Origin: PALSA-1316 sp964499365 | GTDB lineage: Bacteria > Nitrospirota > Thermodesulfovibrionia > Thermodesulfovibrionales > UBA6898 | Assembly: GCA_964499365.1 (NCBI GenBank) | Contig: CAZCKU010000001.1 | Coordinates: 248,001-312,000, forward strand | Length of the DNA: 64,000 nucleotides | Direction of reading: 5' to 3' | Part shown: one piece after another, positions 26,801-36,500 of the stretch | Numbering within the stretch: position 1 is the stretch's first letter | How the letters are laid out: the number at the start of each line of letters is the position of its first letter | Program-made: the position numbers and the translations under genes | The notes under the pieces: model-generated | The model's database searches: none | What the model saw: the letters and a program-made list of their open reading frames with translations, nothing else | What the model was told of the DNA's origin: nothing

Positions 26801-28010
26801 GCAGGCCTATGCGCTGGTCCCGCTGATCTCCCGGGACAAGGTGATCGGGATCATCTGGGTCGACAACTACTTCAACCGCAAGGAGATCACGGACGAGGAC
26901 ATGAATTTCCTGGCGAGCTTTTCGAACCATGTGGCCTCGGCCATAGAAAATGCGCGCCTCTTCGAGCAGGTGAAGCTGGCAGAGCAGCAGCTTGAGAATA
27001 TTTTTGAGTCGATGTCCGACATGGTCTACTTCAACAGCAACGACTATGTGATCAAGAGCGTGAACAAGGCGGTCTGCAGCAAGATCGGCCTGCCTGCCTC
27101 CGAGATCGTCGGGAAGAAATGCTACGAGGTATTCCACGGGACCCACGAACCCTATAAAAAATGCCCCCATCATAAAACGGTTATGACGAAAAAGGCCTAT
27201 ATCGAGGAGCTGGAAGACCCCCACCTCGGCGGTACCTTCCTGACATCCAGTTCGCCCATTTTTGACCTGAACAATGAATTCATCGGCTCGGTCCATGTTG
27301 TCAGGGATATAACTGAACTGAAGAGTCTCCAGTCAAAGCTGGTCATGTCCCAGAAGATGGCGGCGCTCGGGGAGGTGGCTGCCAAGGTTGCCCATGAGAT
27401 CAGGAACCCTCTTGTTTCCGTGGGAGGATTTGCCAAGAGGCTGGAGAAGAAGCTCGACGGCAACCTCAGGGAGTACGCCACGATCATTGTGAAGGAGGTC
27501 TCCCGTCTCGAGCAGATCCTCAGGGAGATCCTCGGTTTTGTCAAGGAGGTCCGTTTGTCTCGGGAGACGGTCTCCCTAAATTCGATTGTAGATGATATCA
27601 TAATGGTCATGGCGTCTGATACCGAGGACAGGGGTATCAGCATTGTCAGGGACTACGCAGAAGGCGTCGAGGTGTTTGTGGATCTCAACAGGGTCAAGGA
27701 GGCGATCATGAACATCATGACGAACGCGATCCAGTCCCTGCCCGGGGCCGGAGAGATCAGCATCAGGACGTATGTGCGTGATTCCTATGCGGTCCTTGAG
27801 GTGCGGGATACCGGCACGGGCATTGCCGAGGCAGACCTGGTCTCGATCTTTAACCCGTTTTTTACGACCAAGGCCTCAGGGACCGGGCTCGGCCTTGCGA
27901 TTACGCACCGGATCATCCAGGAGCATAACGGTCTTATTGAAGTTGAGAGCGATGTCGGCAAAGGCAGTCTATTTCGTGTGTTTATACCTATGAAGGAGGT
28001 TGAGAAATGA
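23817..28010 (+). CDS. large multi-sensor histidine kinase (HAMP-GAF-PAS)
   Basis: The 1,397-aa membrane sensor kinase has a TM helix at about 9-29, a periplasmic helical region (30-175), a second TM at 178-197, HAMP (198-250), a GAF domain (about 265-410), a second GAF (about 420-580), PAS modules (about 590-700 and 722-840), a third GAF (about 850-1040), another PAS (about 1050-1165), HisKA with phospho-acceptor His near 1193 (KVAHEIRNPL) and an HATPase domain with GTGLGLAI near 1350. The periplasmic part lacks an obvious ligand motif. The PAS near 650 contains CPHC and the last PAS contains CPHH, Cys/His pairs that could bind metal or haem. It is coupled to a stand-alone receiver. Confidence 0.9.
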   Translation: MNLRVKLPVMLSFFLVVIAVLAGGTLVIFEKMSGNMTSLRTVGEENKLFNELDRNVGDLLDATRSWGLTGDARFKKEYSRKADEIRNNFARLYRMFRGSQEIEDVEKDYRGLLVSIKKIISNPDPVGSPEVAGYLRKIDIDGIALITRIDEMQEHSINKVLEVVRQSEGVEDDLVRYHVSLIILSALVSVYLIVRIREAITSPFNSLIMATEKLGSGDFSYRIRIDRTDEFGKVAAGFNSMATELEESNRKVSQKLSETELLLDVARVASATIDLKDVFSLMAETIAVKMKHDQCLIYTYRPDLHYFSLEAASKKDEVQQYAHLSDGDLLAREVLGTLRPVILSDLSGYPDAGMKLRAEFISVAAIPVVRDNACAGMLLLADRTPRVFNKDEVNTLTILSHTIGSVARNAELYSATRKQLQKLTVLYELTRAVTSILDLEELLRKTAEGISRMLSARGCIIRLLEGDRLRIKSSSGLPRGIEDEMELSLGDGIAGWVAKKGAPLLVEDVSKMPDDMRVPKLDVSTVICVPLKLGDAVIGTLGLYDKIDAGGAPVAFDIEDLNTAEGFAGITAIAIDKSKLYETEVMRERRASEEKKRLDILFDSVQGGIISLSKDYTIISANRYIEDWTSMASPDLVGHSSIDIFHDKIGICPHCAAKATFETGEINTIMQSRGMNYAELSSYPVRNDGGEVIECVVFIQDITERVLYQEETLSLYREVIQTKEYLESIIDNSADAIVTTSLDGKITSWNQGAEKIFAFTEAEAMGTVMPFVPEFLMAQEYENIEKIKKGEVLKEIETLRRKKDGTIIEVSLALSPIKDAAGTVIGVSGISRDISEKKLVEKELIRRSQELARLFFISSAMRGTLELDKLLRMVLVAVTMSDGMGFNRAILLFYDEEKNVLKGTMGVGPASPEEAWRIWDELSYQHKSMEEIMQEVMTNPLEKDSFLDRLSMGIEIALDEDTIMTRAVREKKYYNVKDVREEPLSDTILIQQLGTQAYALVPLISRDKVIGIIWVDNYFNRKEITDEDMNFLASFSNHVASAIENARLFEQVKLAEQQLENIFESMSDMVYFNSNDYVIKSVNKAVCSKIGLPASEIVGKKCYEVFHGTHEPYKKCPHHKTVMTKKAYIEELEDPHLGGTFLTSSSPIFDLNNEFIGSVHVVRDITELKSLQSKLVMSQKMAALGEVAAKVAHEIRNPLVSVGGFAKRLEKKLDGNLREYATIIVKEVSRLEQILREILGFVKEVRLSRETVSLNSIVDDIIMVMASDTEDRGISIVRDYAEGVEVFVDLNRVKEAIMNIMTNAIQSLPGAGEISIRTYVRDSYAVLEVRDTGTGIAEADLVSIFNPFFTTKASGTGLGLAITHRIIQEHNGLIEVESDVGKGSLFRVFIPMKEVEK

Positions 28011-28357
28011 AGATTCTCGTAGTGGACGATGACCTGAGCATATTGAGATTGTACAAGGAAGAACTCGAAGAAGAGGGCTATACGGTGGTCACCGCCTCGA
28101 CCGGGGTCGAGGCCCTTGAGCAGTTCGAAAAGGAGACCCCGGACCTCGTGTCGCTGGATATTCAGCTGCCCGACGTCGACGGCATCAAGCTGCTGCGTCA
28201 GATGAAGGAGAAGCGGCCGCGGCTCCCGGTCATCATGTCGACGGCGTATGACTACCGGGACGATTTTTCTGTCTGGGCTTCCGAGGCCTATATCGTCAAG
28301 TCCGCAGATCTGGCCGAGTTCAAGGCCACAATAAAACGGTTGATCGAGAAGGGCTGA
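28007..28357 (+). CDS. single-domain response regulator (CheY-like)
   Basis: The 116-aa receiver has no output domain. The acidic pocket is Asp8/Asp9 (VVDDD), phospho-acceptor Asp51 (SLDIQLPDVDG), a Thr in the STAYD switch segment and a Lys in IVKSADL. Start overlaps the kinase stop by 4 bp and its own stop overlaps the next start by one base, so stoichiometric co-translation with the kinase is likely. It may relay phosphate to another protein or compete as a phosphate sink. Confidence 0.9.
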   Translation: MKILVVDDDLSILRLYKEELEEEGYTVVTASTGVEALEQFEKETPDLVSLDIQLPDVDGIKLLRQMKEKRPRLPVIMSTAYDYRDDFSVWASEAYIVKSADLAEFKATIKRLIEKG

Positions 28358-29565
28358 TGAGTCTTGTCCTGAAATCCCTGTCGCCGGCCTACGGCGGTTA
28401 CTCAATTGCGCGTGACGAGAAGGAAAAGGTGGTCCTGATCAAAGGTGCGGTGCCCGGAGAGCTGGTCGAGGTCGAGATCATCGAAAAAAAGCGGGATTAC
28501 TCGACTGCCCGTGTTGTCACGGTCGTTGAACCCTCCGGACAGCGGGTTGAGCCTCTCTGCCCGGTCTTCGGCATATGCGGCGGATGCCACCTGCAGTTCA
28601 TCGCCTATGAGACCCAGGTGGCGATGAAGGACGAAGTCCTGCTCGATTCGCTCGCCAGGATCGGGGGCATAGAAACAGGACTCAGCCCTGCCCTGACGGA
28701 TGCCCAGTGGCACTACCGCAGAAGGGCCCAGTTCAAGGTCAGCAGGAACGGGGACATCGGTTTTTTCCGGGAGTCGACAAGGGACGTTGTGACCTTTGAT
28801 TCCTGCCCCCTGATGGACGACGGTATCAATACGCTGCTCAAACGGGTGAAGGAAGGCATCACCACCACCGGCCTCAGTGAGATCCATATAGCCTGCGGTG
28901 ATCAGCCTGTCCTGCAGCTGCTCGGCAGGGACTATACGGGTTCACCCTTTGCGGATTACCTGACTGCGGGTGCTGCCGGCGTGTCGTACAACCGGGAGCC
29001 TGTGGCGGGAACGGACGGCACCTGTTTTGACCTGAACGGATTGCGCTATACGGTTTCTGCAGGTACATTTTTCCAGGCCCACTGGAGCCTCAACAGGAAG
29101 GTGGTCGAGCTGATCGTTTCCGAGCTGGCCCCGCTTGAGGGCAAGAGGATCCTTGATCTGTACGCCGGGGCAGGCAACTTTGCCCTGCCGCTTGCGGGCC
29201 AGGCCGCTGAGGTGACCGCCGTAGAGGAAAACCCTTATGCGGTCGACGACGGCATACGCAATATCGAGGCGAACGAAATAAAACACTGCAAGATGGTGAA
29301 GTCTTCAGCCGAAAAGTACAAGCCGGCCAAAAAATTCGACGTCATCATTGTTGATCCGCCGCGCCCGGGCCTGACGTCGGAGGTTGTGAAGAAAATTCTT
29401 GAGCTGCCGTCAGATCTGATCGTCTATATATCCTGCAATCCGGCGACGTTCTCCCGCGACCTGAAAAAACTGAAGGAAAAATACGACGTCCTGTCCGTCA
29501 GGCAGATCGATTTTTTTCCGAATACCTTCCATATAGAATCGATCGCCTTCCTGCGCCTCAGGTAG
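28357..29565 (+). CDS. 23S rRNA (uracil-5-)-methyltransferase RlmD/RumA-like
   Basis: Class I SAM-dependent m5U methyltransferase. A TRAM domain (about 1-60) precedes an iron-sulfur motif CPVFGICGGCH with Cys at 68, 74 and 77 (the fourth, CPLMDD, near 150). The SAM site is DLYAGAGNFALPL near 266, followed by DPPRPGL near 330 and the nucleophile loop ISCNPATFSRDL near 356. The 4Fe-4S motif separates it from TrmA. RlmD, RlmC and other tRNA-modifying paralogues cannot be told apart here. It is the last gene of the galT operon. Confidence 0.9.
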   Translation: MSLVLKSLSPAYGGYSIARDEKEKVVLIKGAVPGELVEVEIIEKKRDYSTARVVTVVEPSGQRVEPLCPVFGICGGCHLQFIAYETQVAMKDEVLLDSLARIGGIETGLSPALTDAQWHYRRRAQFKVSRNGDIGFFRESTRDVVTFDSCPLMDDGINTLLKRVKEGITTTGLSEIHIACGDQPVLQLLGRDYTGSPFADYLTAGAAGVSYNREPVAGTDGTCFDLNGLRYTVSAGTFFQAHWSLNRKVVELIVSELAPLEGKRILDLYAGAGNFALPLAGQAAEVTAVEENPYAVDDGIRNIEANEIKHCKMVKSSAEKYKPAKKFDVIIVDPPRPGLTSEVVKKILELPSDLIVYISCNPATFSRDLKKLKEKYDVLSVRQIDFFPNTFHIESIAFLRLR

Positions 29566-29589
29566 TCTCTGCCCATAATGTCATCGGTT

Positions 29590-29618
29590 GTCATTCTCGG
29601 GCCTGCCTGCCGGCAGGC
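29590..29618. repeat. dispersed palindromic repeat unit
   Basis: TGTCATTC beginning at 29589 followed by GCCTGCC/GGCAGGC palindrome (29605-29618). It is a partial member of the TGTCATTCC family, located in the short gap between convergent rlmD-like and selenoprotein genes. Confidence 0.5.
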
Positions 29619-29668
29619 ATGGGTAAGGGGGCATTTGATGCGGAATTCCAAATTTCTCCAGGCTGCCC

Positions 29669-30148
29669 CTAGGCCCAGGTATCGATATTCTGCCCCGTGA
29701 GATTCTCTGTGCCGGGAAGTACCTGTTTCGGCACAAAGGTGGTCGTTGTTGTCCCGCCGGAGACATATATCCTGCCGCATTCGGGGCAGACAGAGCTGCG
29801 GATCTGGACGGTCGATATCGCACGCATGCCCTCCTGCTCGGCCTTCTGCGCATTCTGAATCACATGCTGGTTTTCGTGAGCAGCGACCGCTCCTGCCGCT
29901 GCCTCGGGCGAGACAGAGGTCGGGGTCTGGAAAGAAACGGAGGAATCAGAAGACTGATCCTTATATTTTCTGCCCTGTCAGGTCTTGCATTCCTTCGGCC
30001 CGATCTGCGGGGCCTTCGTTGCCTCTGCAACGCCGGGTGCTGCGTTTCCGCCTGGCTGAACAGCTGCCTGCTGATTCCGTGCATCGGCAGGCTGTGCCGT
30101 TGGAGTGGTGTAGTTCTGAAAATAGTTGAATTTGACCGGATTGATCAT
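29669..30148 (-). CDS. putative selenocysteine-containing HExxH protein (in-frame UGA)
   Basis: Reading from ATG at 30148 (AGGTG Shine-Dalgarno six bases upstream) to TAG at 29669 gives 159 residues, interrupted by one TGA at codon 57 (29978-29980). The N-terminal 50 residues are a Gln/Ala/Pro-rich flexible region. Then comes Glu-Cys-Lys-Thr-[UGA] (C54-x-x-U57) followed by GRKYKDQS, VSFQTPTSVSPEAAA, a zinc-protease motif HENQH (91-95) and CPECGRIYVSGG (Cys121/Cys124). From memory, a family of small putative metalloproteases carries C-x-T-C, RKYxDGS, HExxH and CPECGxxYVSGG in this order; family name is uncertain. The UGA sits where that family has the second Cys. No frameshift is needed. Alternative: a nonsense mutation or base-call error. 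Confidence 0.72.
29941..29961 (-). promoter_or_regulatory. candidate bacterial SECIS hairpin
   Basis: Starting 17 nt after the UGA, the mRNA sequence AGGATCAG-UCUU-CUGAUUCCU folds into an 8-bp stem with one bulged U. If the top G-C pair opens, the apical loop is GUCUUC, matching the G(U)-rich loop of bacterial SECIS elements such as fdhF (loop GGUCU). The distance from UGA to loop is about 23 nt, in the usual range. Confidence 0.6.
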
Positions 30149-30165
30149 GTTTCACACCTGACTAT

Positions 30166-30194
30166 ATTTTAGCCCTGCGTGCAGGCATAGTCAA
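30166..30194 (-). promoter_or_regulatory. promoter for the selenoprotein candidate
   Basis: On the minus strand, TTGACT (plus 30189-30194) and TAAAAT (plus 30166-30171) are separated by 17 bp. The predicted start of transcription leaves a short leader carrying the AGGTG ribosome-binding site. A dedicated strong promoter argues that the gene is expressed. Confidence 0.6.
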
Positions 30195-30270
30195 AAATAT
30201 TCTGCCGGGTTGATCAAAGGAAGTCCTTTGGCTTTCCGGTAATCCTTAACAGCTCCTTAACACGCTTTCT

Positions 30271-30278
30271 GGTATACT
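30271..30278 (+). promoter_or_regulatory. extended -10 box before micro-ORF
   Basis: TATACT (30273-30278) preceded by TG at 30270-30271 (TGGTATACT). It ends six bases before an ATG at 30285, the leaderless geometry. Confidence 0.35.
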
Positions 30279-30284
30279 CCCTCC

Positions 30285-30365
30285 ATGAATACGGTTGAGA
30301 TAGCCATCCCCGCAGGTCCCAAGCGGGAATCCGGTAAGCCTGATGAGCATTGCGACACCATATAG
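30285..30365 (+). CDS. possible 26-aa micro-ORF in the leader region
   Basis: ATG to TAG encodes MNTVEIAIPAGPKRE and a further short tail ending CDTI. It has no ribosome-binding site, but an extended -10 box lies six bases before its ATG. A GC-rich hairpin (CCCGC/GCGGG) lies inside it. It could be a leaderless micro-protein, a leader peptide for the downstream giant gene, or chance. Confidence 0.25.
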   Translation: MNTVEIAIPAGPKRESGKPDEHCDTI

Positions 30366-30380
30366 AATAAATGTTATACT
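30350..30380 (+). promoter_or_regulatory. promoter candidate for the surface-protein operon
   Basis: TTGCGA (30350-30355) and TATACT (30375-30380) with TG extension (TGTTATACT) and a 19-bp spacer. It would give a leader of about 180 nt before the ATG at 30570; that leader has several short stems but I recognise no known riboswitch. Confidence 0.4.
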
Positions 30381-30569
30381 GTTCGCGCAGGGGATCTTTA
30401 TTTGTTCAAATTATGACAGAGGTCCTGATACCGGGATGATGGTACAACCATAAATATTGGGGTGGGGAAAACCGAGGCTCAGCTTTACCATCACCTATCC
30501 TGTCCCCTTTGCCGTAGATCCTTTTTTGTGAGCATTTCCGAGATGATAATGATTGTGAAAGGTGGCATT

Positions 30570-33500
30570 ATGCAACAATACAATAGTAAGGTATCCGCGC
30601 TTTTTTGTTCTATTATCCTGGTGTTTCTTTTTTCTGCTTCAGTCTCTGCCTCTCCGGGTTCCATCGACCTGTCGTTCGGTACGGCGGGCAAGGTAAAGAC
30701 GGACTTTAACAGTTCGCAGGACCAGGCCACCGCAAGTGCTATCTATACGGCCGGGACCCATGCAGGCAAGATCGTTGTCGCAGGGATGGTAATGAACTCC
30801 TCAGGCTACGACACTTTTGGAGTTGCGCGTTATAATTCCAACGGCACCCTCGACAATACCTTCGACACCGATGGAAAAGCGCCAACAGTGGACCTTACAG
30901 GCTATTTCAGCAGGCCGTGGGGAGTCGCAATCCAGTCGGACGACAAGATTGTGGTTGTCGGTGCCGCATCGTGGGGGGCTCCCACCAACCGGAACGATCT
31001 CGGCGTTGTCCGGTACAATGCCAACGGCAGCCTTGACTCTACCTTCGGGAGCGGAGGAAAGGTGACGATGCAGATCGGCACTCTCCATTCAAGCTGGCAG
31101 GCGGTGGCGATACAGTCTGACGGCAAGATCCTCATTGCCGGGCAGTCCTATAACGGGGCCGACGTCTCGACCATTGTGCGTCTCAATACAAACGGAAGTT
31201 ACGATACGAGCTTTACCATTAACGCGGCCGGGACGTATGAATCGTTTAACGCTATAGCCGTGCAGAGCGACGGAAAGATTTTAGCGGCAGGCTATGGATA
31301 CGATGGATCCCAGAATAAGATGACGGTCGTCCGCCTGACCTCGGCCGGTGCCCTGGACACGAGCTTTAATGCAACAGGCATACAGTTACTGAACGGTACC
31401 AAGGCCTTCGGGACCGGCGGAGAAAGTGCAAATGCACTGGCGATTCAGTCGGACGGCAAGATACTGGTTGGCGGGACGACCGATGTCTCAGGACAGACTG
31501 CCTATGCCGCGGCCCGTCTGAACACCGACGGTTCGCTTGATACAACGTTCAATTCGACAGGCAAGGTCATTCTGGACCCTACCACAGGATCCGACACTCT
31601 CAAAGGGATAGGCGTGCAGACTGACGGGAAGATCGTGCTGTCGGGCTATGGGACCGGTCCTTCGTCGGGCAATTTCGACTTCCTCGCTGCGCGCCTGAAT
31701 TCCGGAGGGACCATTGATACCTCTTTCGGTTCAAGTGGCTATGTCTTCATCGATTTCGGCGGTGACGACCGCGGCGATGCGGGGCTCATGATCCAGTCCG
31801 ACAACAACAGTGTTATTGCCGGCTGGTCGGGTGGCGGCGCGGCCAGGGATTTTGCGCTGGTTCGTCTGAATGCCTCTTCCACCAATATGATATACGAATC
31901 CAGCACGGTTATGCAGAACACCAACGTTATCGCCCCGGGCGCAACCGGCGACATCGTGCGTATTGCGATAAGCATGAACGGTGACCTTTCAGCGCTTACG
32001 GCCACTTCCTTTACCTGTAATACCACAGGCACTACGGCTCCAGCCGATATATCGAGTGCCAGACTCTACTACACAGGCACCACTGCTGCCTTCTCCGCGG
32101 CAACTCCCTTTGGTTCGGCAGTTGCGTCGCCGAGCGGATCTTTCACCATTACCGGGACCCAGACTCTGGCCGAGGGGACAAATTATTTCTGGCTTGCCTA
32201 TACCGTGTCCCCCGGAGCCACAAACGGGAATGTCCTCGATGCAGAGTGCACCAGTGTTACCGTCGGTGGTACACCCAGGACCCCTTCGGTGACTGCACCG
32301 GCAGGGAACCGTCAGATATTCAACATCCTTGCCATTTACGACATTGGAACTCATGTTCCAGTACAAAGTGGAGGGCCAAATTATGTAGTCCCTGGTTCTG
32401 TTGCCCCCGGAATAACCGCCACCAATCTCACGGCTGGACCGTCCATGACAACAGATACGTACTATACTGATACCGGATCATACCTTTTTATGAACTGGAC
32501 CACCTCCACATCTAATGATGCCGGACAGTACTTACAGGCCAAAATAACTCCGGGCGCCTTAAAACAGATCACTTATAGCAGGATTGCTTTTGCAGTGGCT
32601 GGTGACAATTATGCGTCGGGGTCTCCGCAATTTTTTGGTCCGACGACGATAGACCTGCGGTATAGTACTGATGACTTTGCATCATCAAACGTACTTATAC
32701 AGACACTGACCTGGACGCCGACTGCCGAAAGCTTTCAACAGGTGCCCTTCGATGTCGATATCTCCTCAATAGGAACGCGCAGTGGACCGGTTACTTTCCG
32801 CTGGTACGGCTACAAGAGAAACGCAACGGGCGATTCAACCTCGACTATGGGGTTCACTAATTTACCGGCAGGCGGGCAGGCAGCTGCCAGCGGAACCGGC
32901 TCGAACATCATTTTTAAGGGAACGGTATCCAGCACCAACATATCCCCGACCTTTGTCGGTGCCACCACCACCCTGACGGTCAATCAGAACTCCGGCGCGA
33001 CGGACATCAAGGGCCTGCTGCATGTCAGCGACACAGACTCCAGCCAGACCGAGACCTGGTCGGAGAGCGTGGCCCCGAACCATGGCGGCACACTCAGTTT
33101 TACAAGCGCTACGGCATCTTCCGGCAGCGCTGACATTGCTCCCGGTGGTACGATCACATACCAGCCTGCAGCCGGTTACAGCGGCACGGAGACCTTCACC
33201 GTGCAGGTGAGCGATGGCACGGCTACGGCTACGCGAATGATCACGGTGACGGTGAATCCGCTTTATACCATCACCTATAATGGCAACGGCAACACCGGCG
33301 GCAGTGCGCCCACCGACGGCAGCAGCCCCTATCTGGCTGGCGCTACGGTTACAGTCCTTGGCAACAGCGGCTCCCTGACCAGAACCGGCTATACCTTTAG
33401 CGGATGGAACACGGCAGCCAACGGCTCCGGCACCAGCTATAGCGGCGGCAGTACCTTCAGCATTTCCGGCAACACCACCCTCTATGCCAAATGGACCGGC

Positions 33501-36500
33501 GCTGTCACGTACAACGGCAACGGCAACAGCAGCGGCAGTGTGCCGACTGATGCTACCGCCTATCTGCCCGGGGCGACGGTAACCGCGGCTGCCAACAGCG
33601 GCAGTTTGGTCAAGACCGGCTACAGCTTTAGCGGCTGGAACACCCTTGCCGACGGCACCGGAATCACCTATACCGCCGGCAGCGGTACCTTCGCCATGGC
33701 CGGGGACATCACGCTCTACGCCAGGTGGACCGCCAGCGTCACCTACAACGGCAACAGCAACACCGGAGGTTCAGTGCCGACGGATGCCACTGCCTATCTT
33801 GGAGGAGCGACGGTTACTGTATTAGGCAATACCGGCGTGCTCACCCGCAACGGTTTCACCTTTGCCGGCTGGAACACAGCGGCGGACGGCAGCGGCACGA
33901 GCTATGCCGCAGCGGATACGTTTTCGATTTCTGGCAACACCACCCTCTATGCCAGGTGGACCGCCAGCGTTACCTACAACGGCAACAGCAGCACCGGCGG
34001 TTCAGTGCCGACTGATGCCACTGCCTATCTGCCCGGGGCGACGGTCACCGTTCTGGGGAACACCGGAGCACTGGTCAGAACCGGCTATACCTTTGTCGGC
34101 TGGAACACGGCCGTTAACGGCAGCGGTACGAATTACGCTCCGGCCGCAACCTTCACTATCACCGGTGATACCACCATCTATGCGCAGTGGTTGGGAATCC
34201 CGGTTGCCACGGCAGCCAGCTCCATAAGCTTCACCGGCTTCGCCGCCAATTGGAACAGTGTTACCGGCGCGACTGGCTACTATCTGTATGTGGCCACCGA
34301 CAGCGGCTTCGGCGTAGGCACTTTTGTCGCCGGCCATGACAGCCTGGACGTGGGCAACGTCACCACCAAGTCAGTCACCGGACTGAGCTCGGGTACACCT
34401 TACTACTACCGGGTGCGGGCCTATAATGCCTCCGGCACCAGCGACAACTCCAACACTATCACGGTTACAACAGGTACGACCAGGGTCGTTACCAACAATA
34501 GCGACAACGACCCCGGGTCCCTGCGCCAGACCATTGTTGCTGCCAACCCCGGAGACGAGATCACCTTTGCCTCTAACGTTACCGGTAGCATCACCCTCCT
34601 TACAGGCGAACTGTTGATCGACAAGGACCTGACCATCAGCGGGCCGGGGGCAGACATATTGACCATAAGCGGCAATAATGCTGTCCGGGTATTTACTGTG
34701 AATTCCGGGGTTGTATTCACCATGCAGGGCGTAACCGTTGCCAACGGGAAATCATCCTCAGGCGGCGGTCTCTACAACTCCGGCACAGTGACGATCACCA
34801 ACAGCACCTTTTTAGCCAACTCTATAGACGTAGGATACAGCGTCGGAGGAGGCGGCGGCATCTTTAACCGGGGCACGCTGACGGTGACGAACAGCACCTT
34901 TTCGGATAACGAAGTAGCTGTAGGCTTCGGAGGAGCAGGGTCAGGAGGAGCTATCTTTAACCAGGGCACAGTGACGGTGACGAACAGCACTTTTTCAGGC
35001 AACTTTGCATTTGGAGGGGGATCAGAAAAAGGAGGAGCCATCGACAACGCTGGTACCCTGACGGTGACGAATAGCACCTTTTCGGGTAATGAAGTAATAG
35101 AAGCAGGAACAGCAGGGGCAGCAAGAGGAGGAGGCATACACAATTCGTGGATGCTGAGCATGACGAACTGCACCTTCTCCGGCAACGCTGCAGTAAGACT
35201 CGATGGAGGAGAAGGAGGAGGTATCTATAATCGTGGCACTCTGAACTATGCAAATACCATTATTGCCAAATCGCCAGGTGGGGGCGACTGTTATAACGCC
35301 GCGACTATCGCCTCTTCGTTCAATAATCTTGTTCAGGACGGTAGCTGCTCGTCTTCTCTTAATGGCGATCCACTGCTTGGCCCCCTTGCCGACAACGGTG
35401 GACCAACGCAGACAATGGCACTTCTGCCGGGCAGTTCCGCCATTGATGCAGGCAATGATTCAGTTTGCGCCGCTTCACCGGTAAACAATCTTGACCAGCG
35501 GGGCATAGCGCGGCCACAGGGCAGTCATTGCGACATCGGCGCATTTGAATCACAGGGCTTTACCATGACCATAAGCAACGGCGATAATCAGTATGCAATC
35601 GTCAACACCTCCTTTGCGTCTGAGCTGGTCGTAGCAGTGACTGCAAATAGTGCGGGCGAGCCTGTGGACGGCGGCCTCGTGACGTTCAGCCCACCCGGCA
35701 GCGGGGCCAGTGCATCAATAACCGGCAGTCCTGCAACAATTATCGGGGGTATCGCCAGTGTCAGCGCCACTGCAAATAGCACTGTCGGTTCATATACAGT
35801 GACTGCCTCTGCCGGAGGGACCGGCAGCGCAGGCTTCAATCTGACAAACGTCTCCATGCCGGATACGACGATCGATACCGAACCTTCGAATCCCTCGGGC
35901 AGCGCCTCGGCCTCGTTTACTTTCAGCGGGTCACAGGGCGTTGGCTTGCTCAGCTTCGAGTGTGACCTTGACAGCGGAGGGTTCAGCGCCTGTATCAGCC
36001 CGAAGAGTTACTCGTCTCTGGGAGAGGGCAGCCATACCTTCCAGGTGAGGTCGGTTGATTCCGTCAACAACAAGGATGCAACGCCTGCGAGCTATACGTG
36101 GGTCATTGATACGATACCGCCTGATACGAGTATTACTGCCAATCCGTCAAACCCGGCAAACACCGCATCAGCAAGTTTCAGCTTTACCGGAAACGACGGC
36201 AGCGGAACCGGGGTCGCTGGGTTTGAATGCAGAATGGACAGCGGAGGGTTCAGTGCCTGTACCAGCCCGATGAGTTACTCGTCTCTCGGCGACGGCAGCC
36301 ATACCTTCCAGGTGCGCGCGGTGGATGCGGCCGGGAATACTGATGCGACGCCTGCGAGCTATCCCTGGGTTATAGATGCGACTCCGCCTGACACGAATAT
36401 TACGTCAAATCCTTCAAACCCGACAAACAGCACCTCGGCAAGTTTCAGCTTTACCGGGAACGACGGCAGCGGAACCGGGGTTGCGAGTTTTGAATGCAAG

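Noticed and set aside
25653..27296. Long minus-strand open frame (547 codons) inside the sensor-kinase gene
   Set aside because: It is antisense to a well-supported kinase, has no start signal or domain, and arises from codon bias of GC-rich DNA.
29669..30155. Frameshifted pseudogene in place of the selenoprotein
   Set aside because: No frameshift is needed: only one TGA interrupts a frame that is coherent on both sides, and a promoter, Shine-Dalgarno and SECIS-like hairpin are present. A true nonsense mutation cannot be fully excluded.
30285..30365. A known riboswitch (TPP, cobalamin or c-di-GMP) in the giant-gene leader
   Set aside because: Short stems are present but none of the class consensus motifs could be matched by eye.
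33268..34193. Four regularly spaced ~230-bp repeats, CRISPR- or tandem-array-like
   Set aside because: They are protein-coding InlB-type repeats in frame, diverged at codon level, not short identical repeats with unique spacers.
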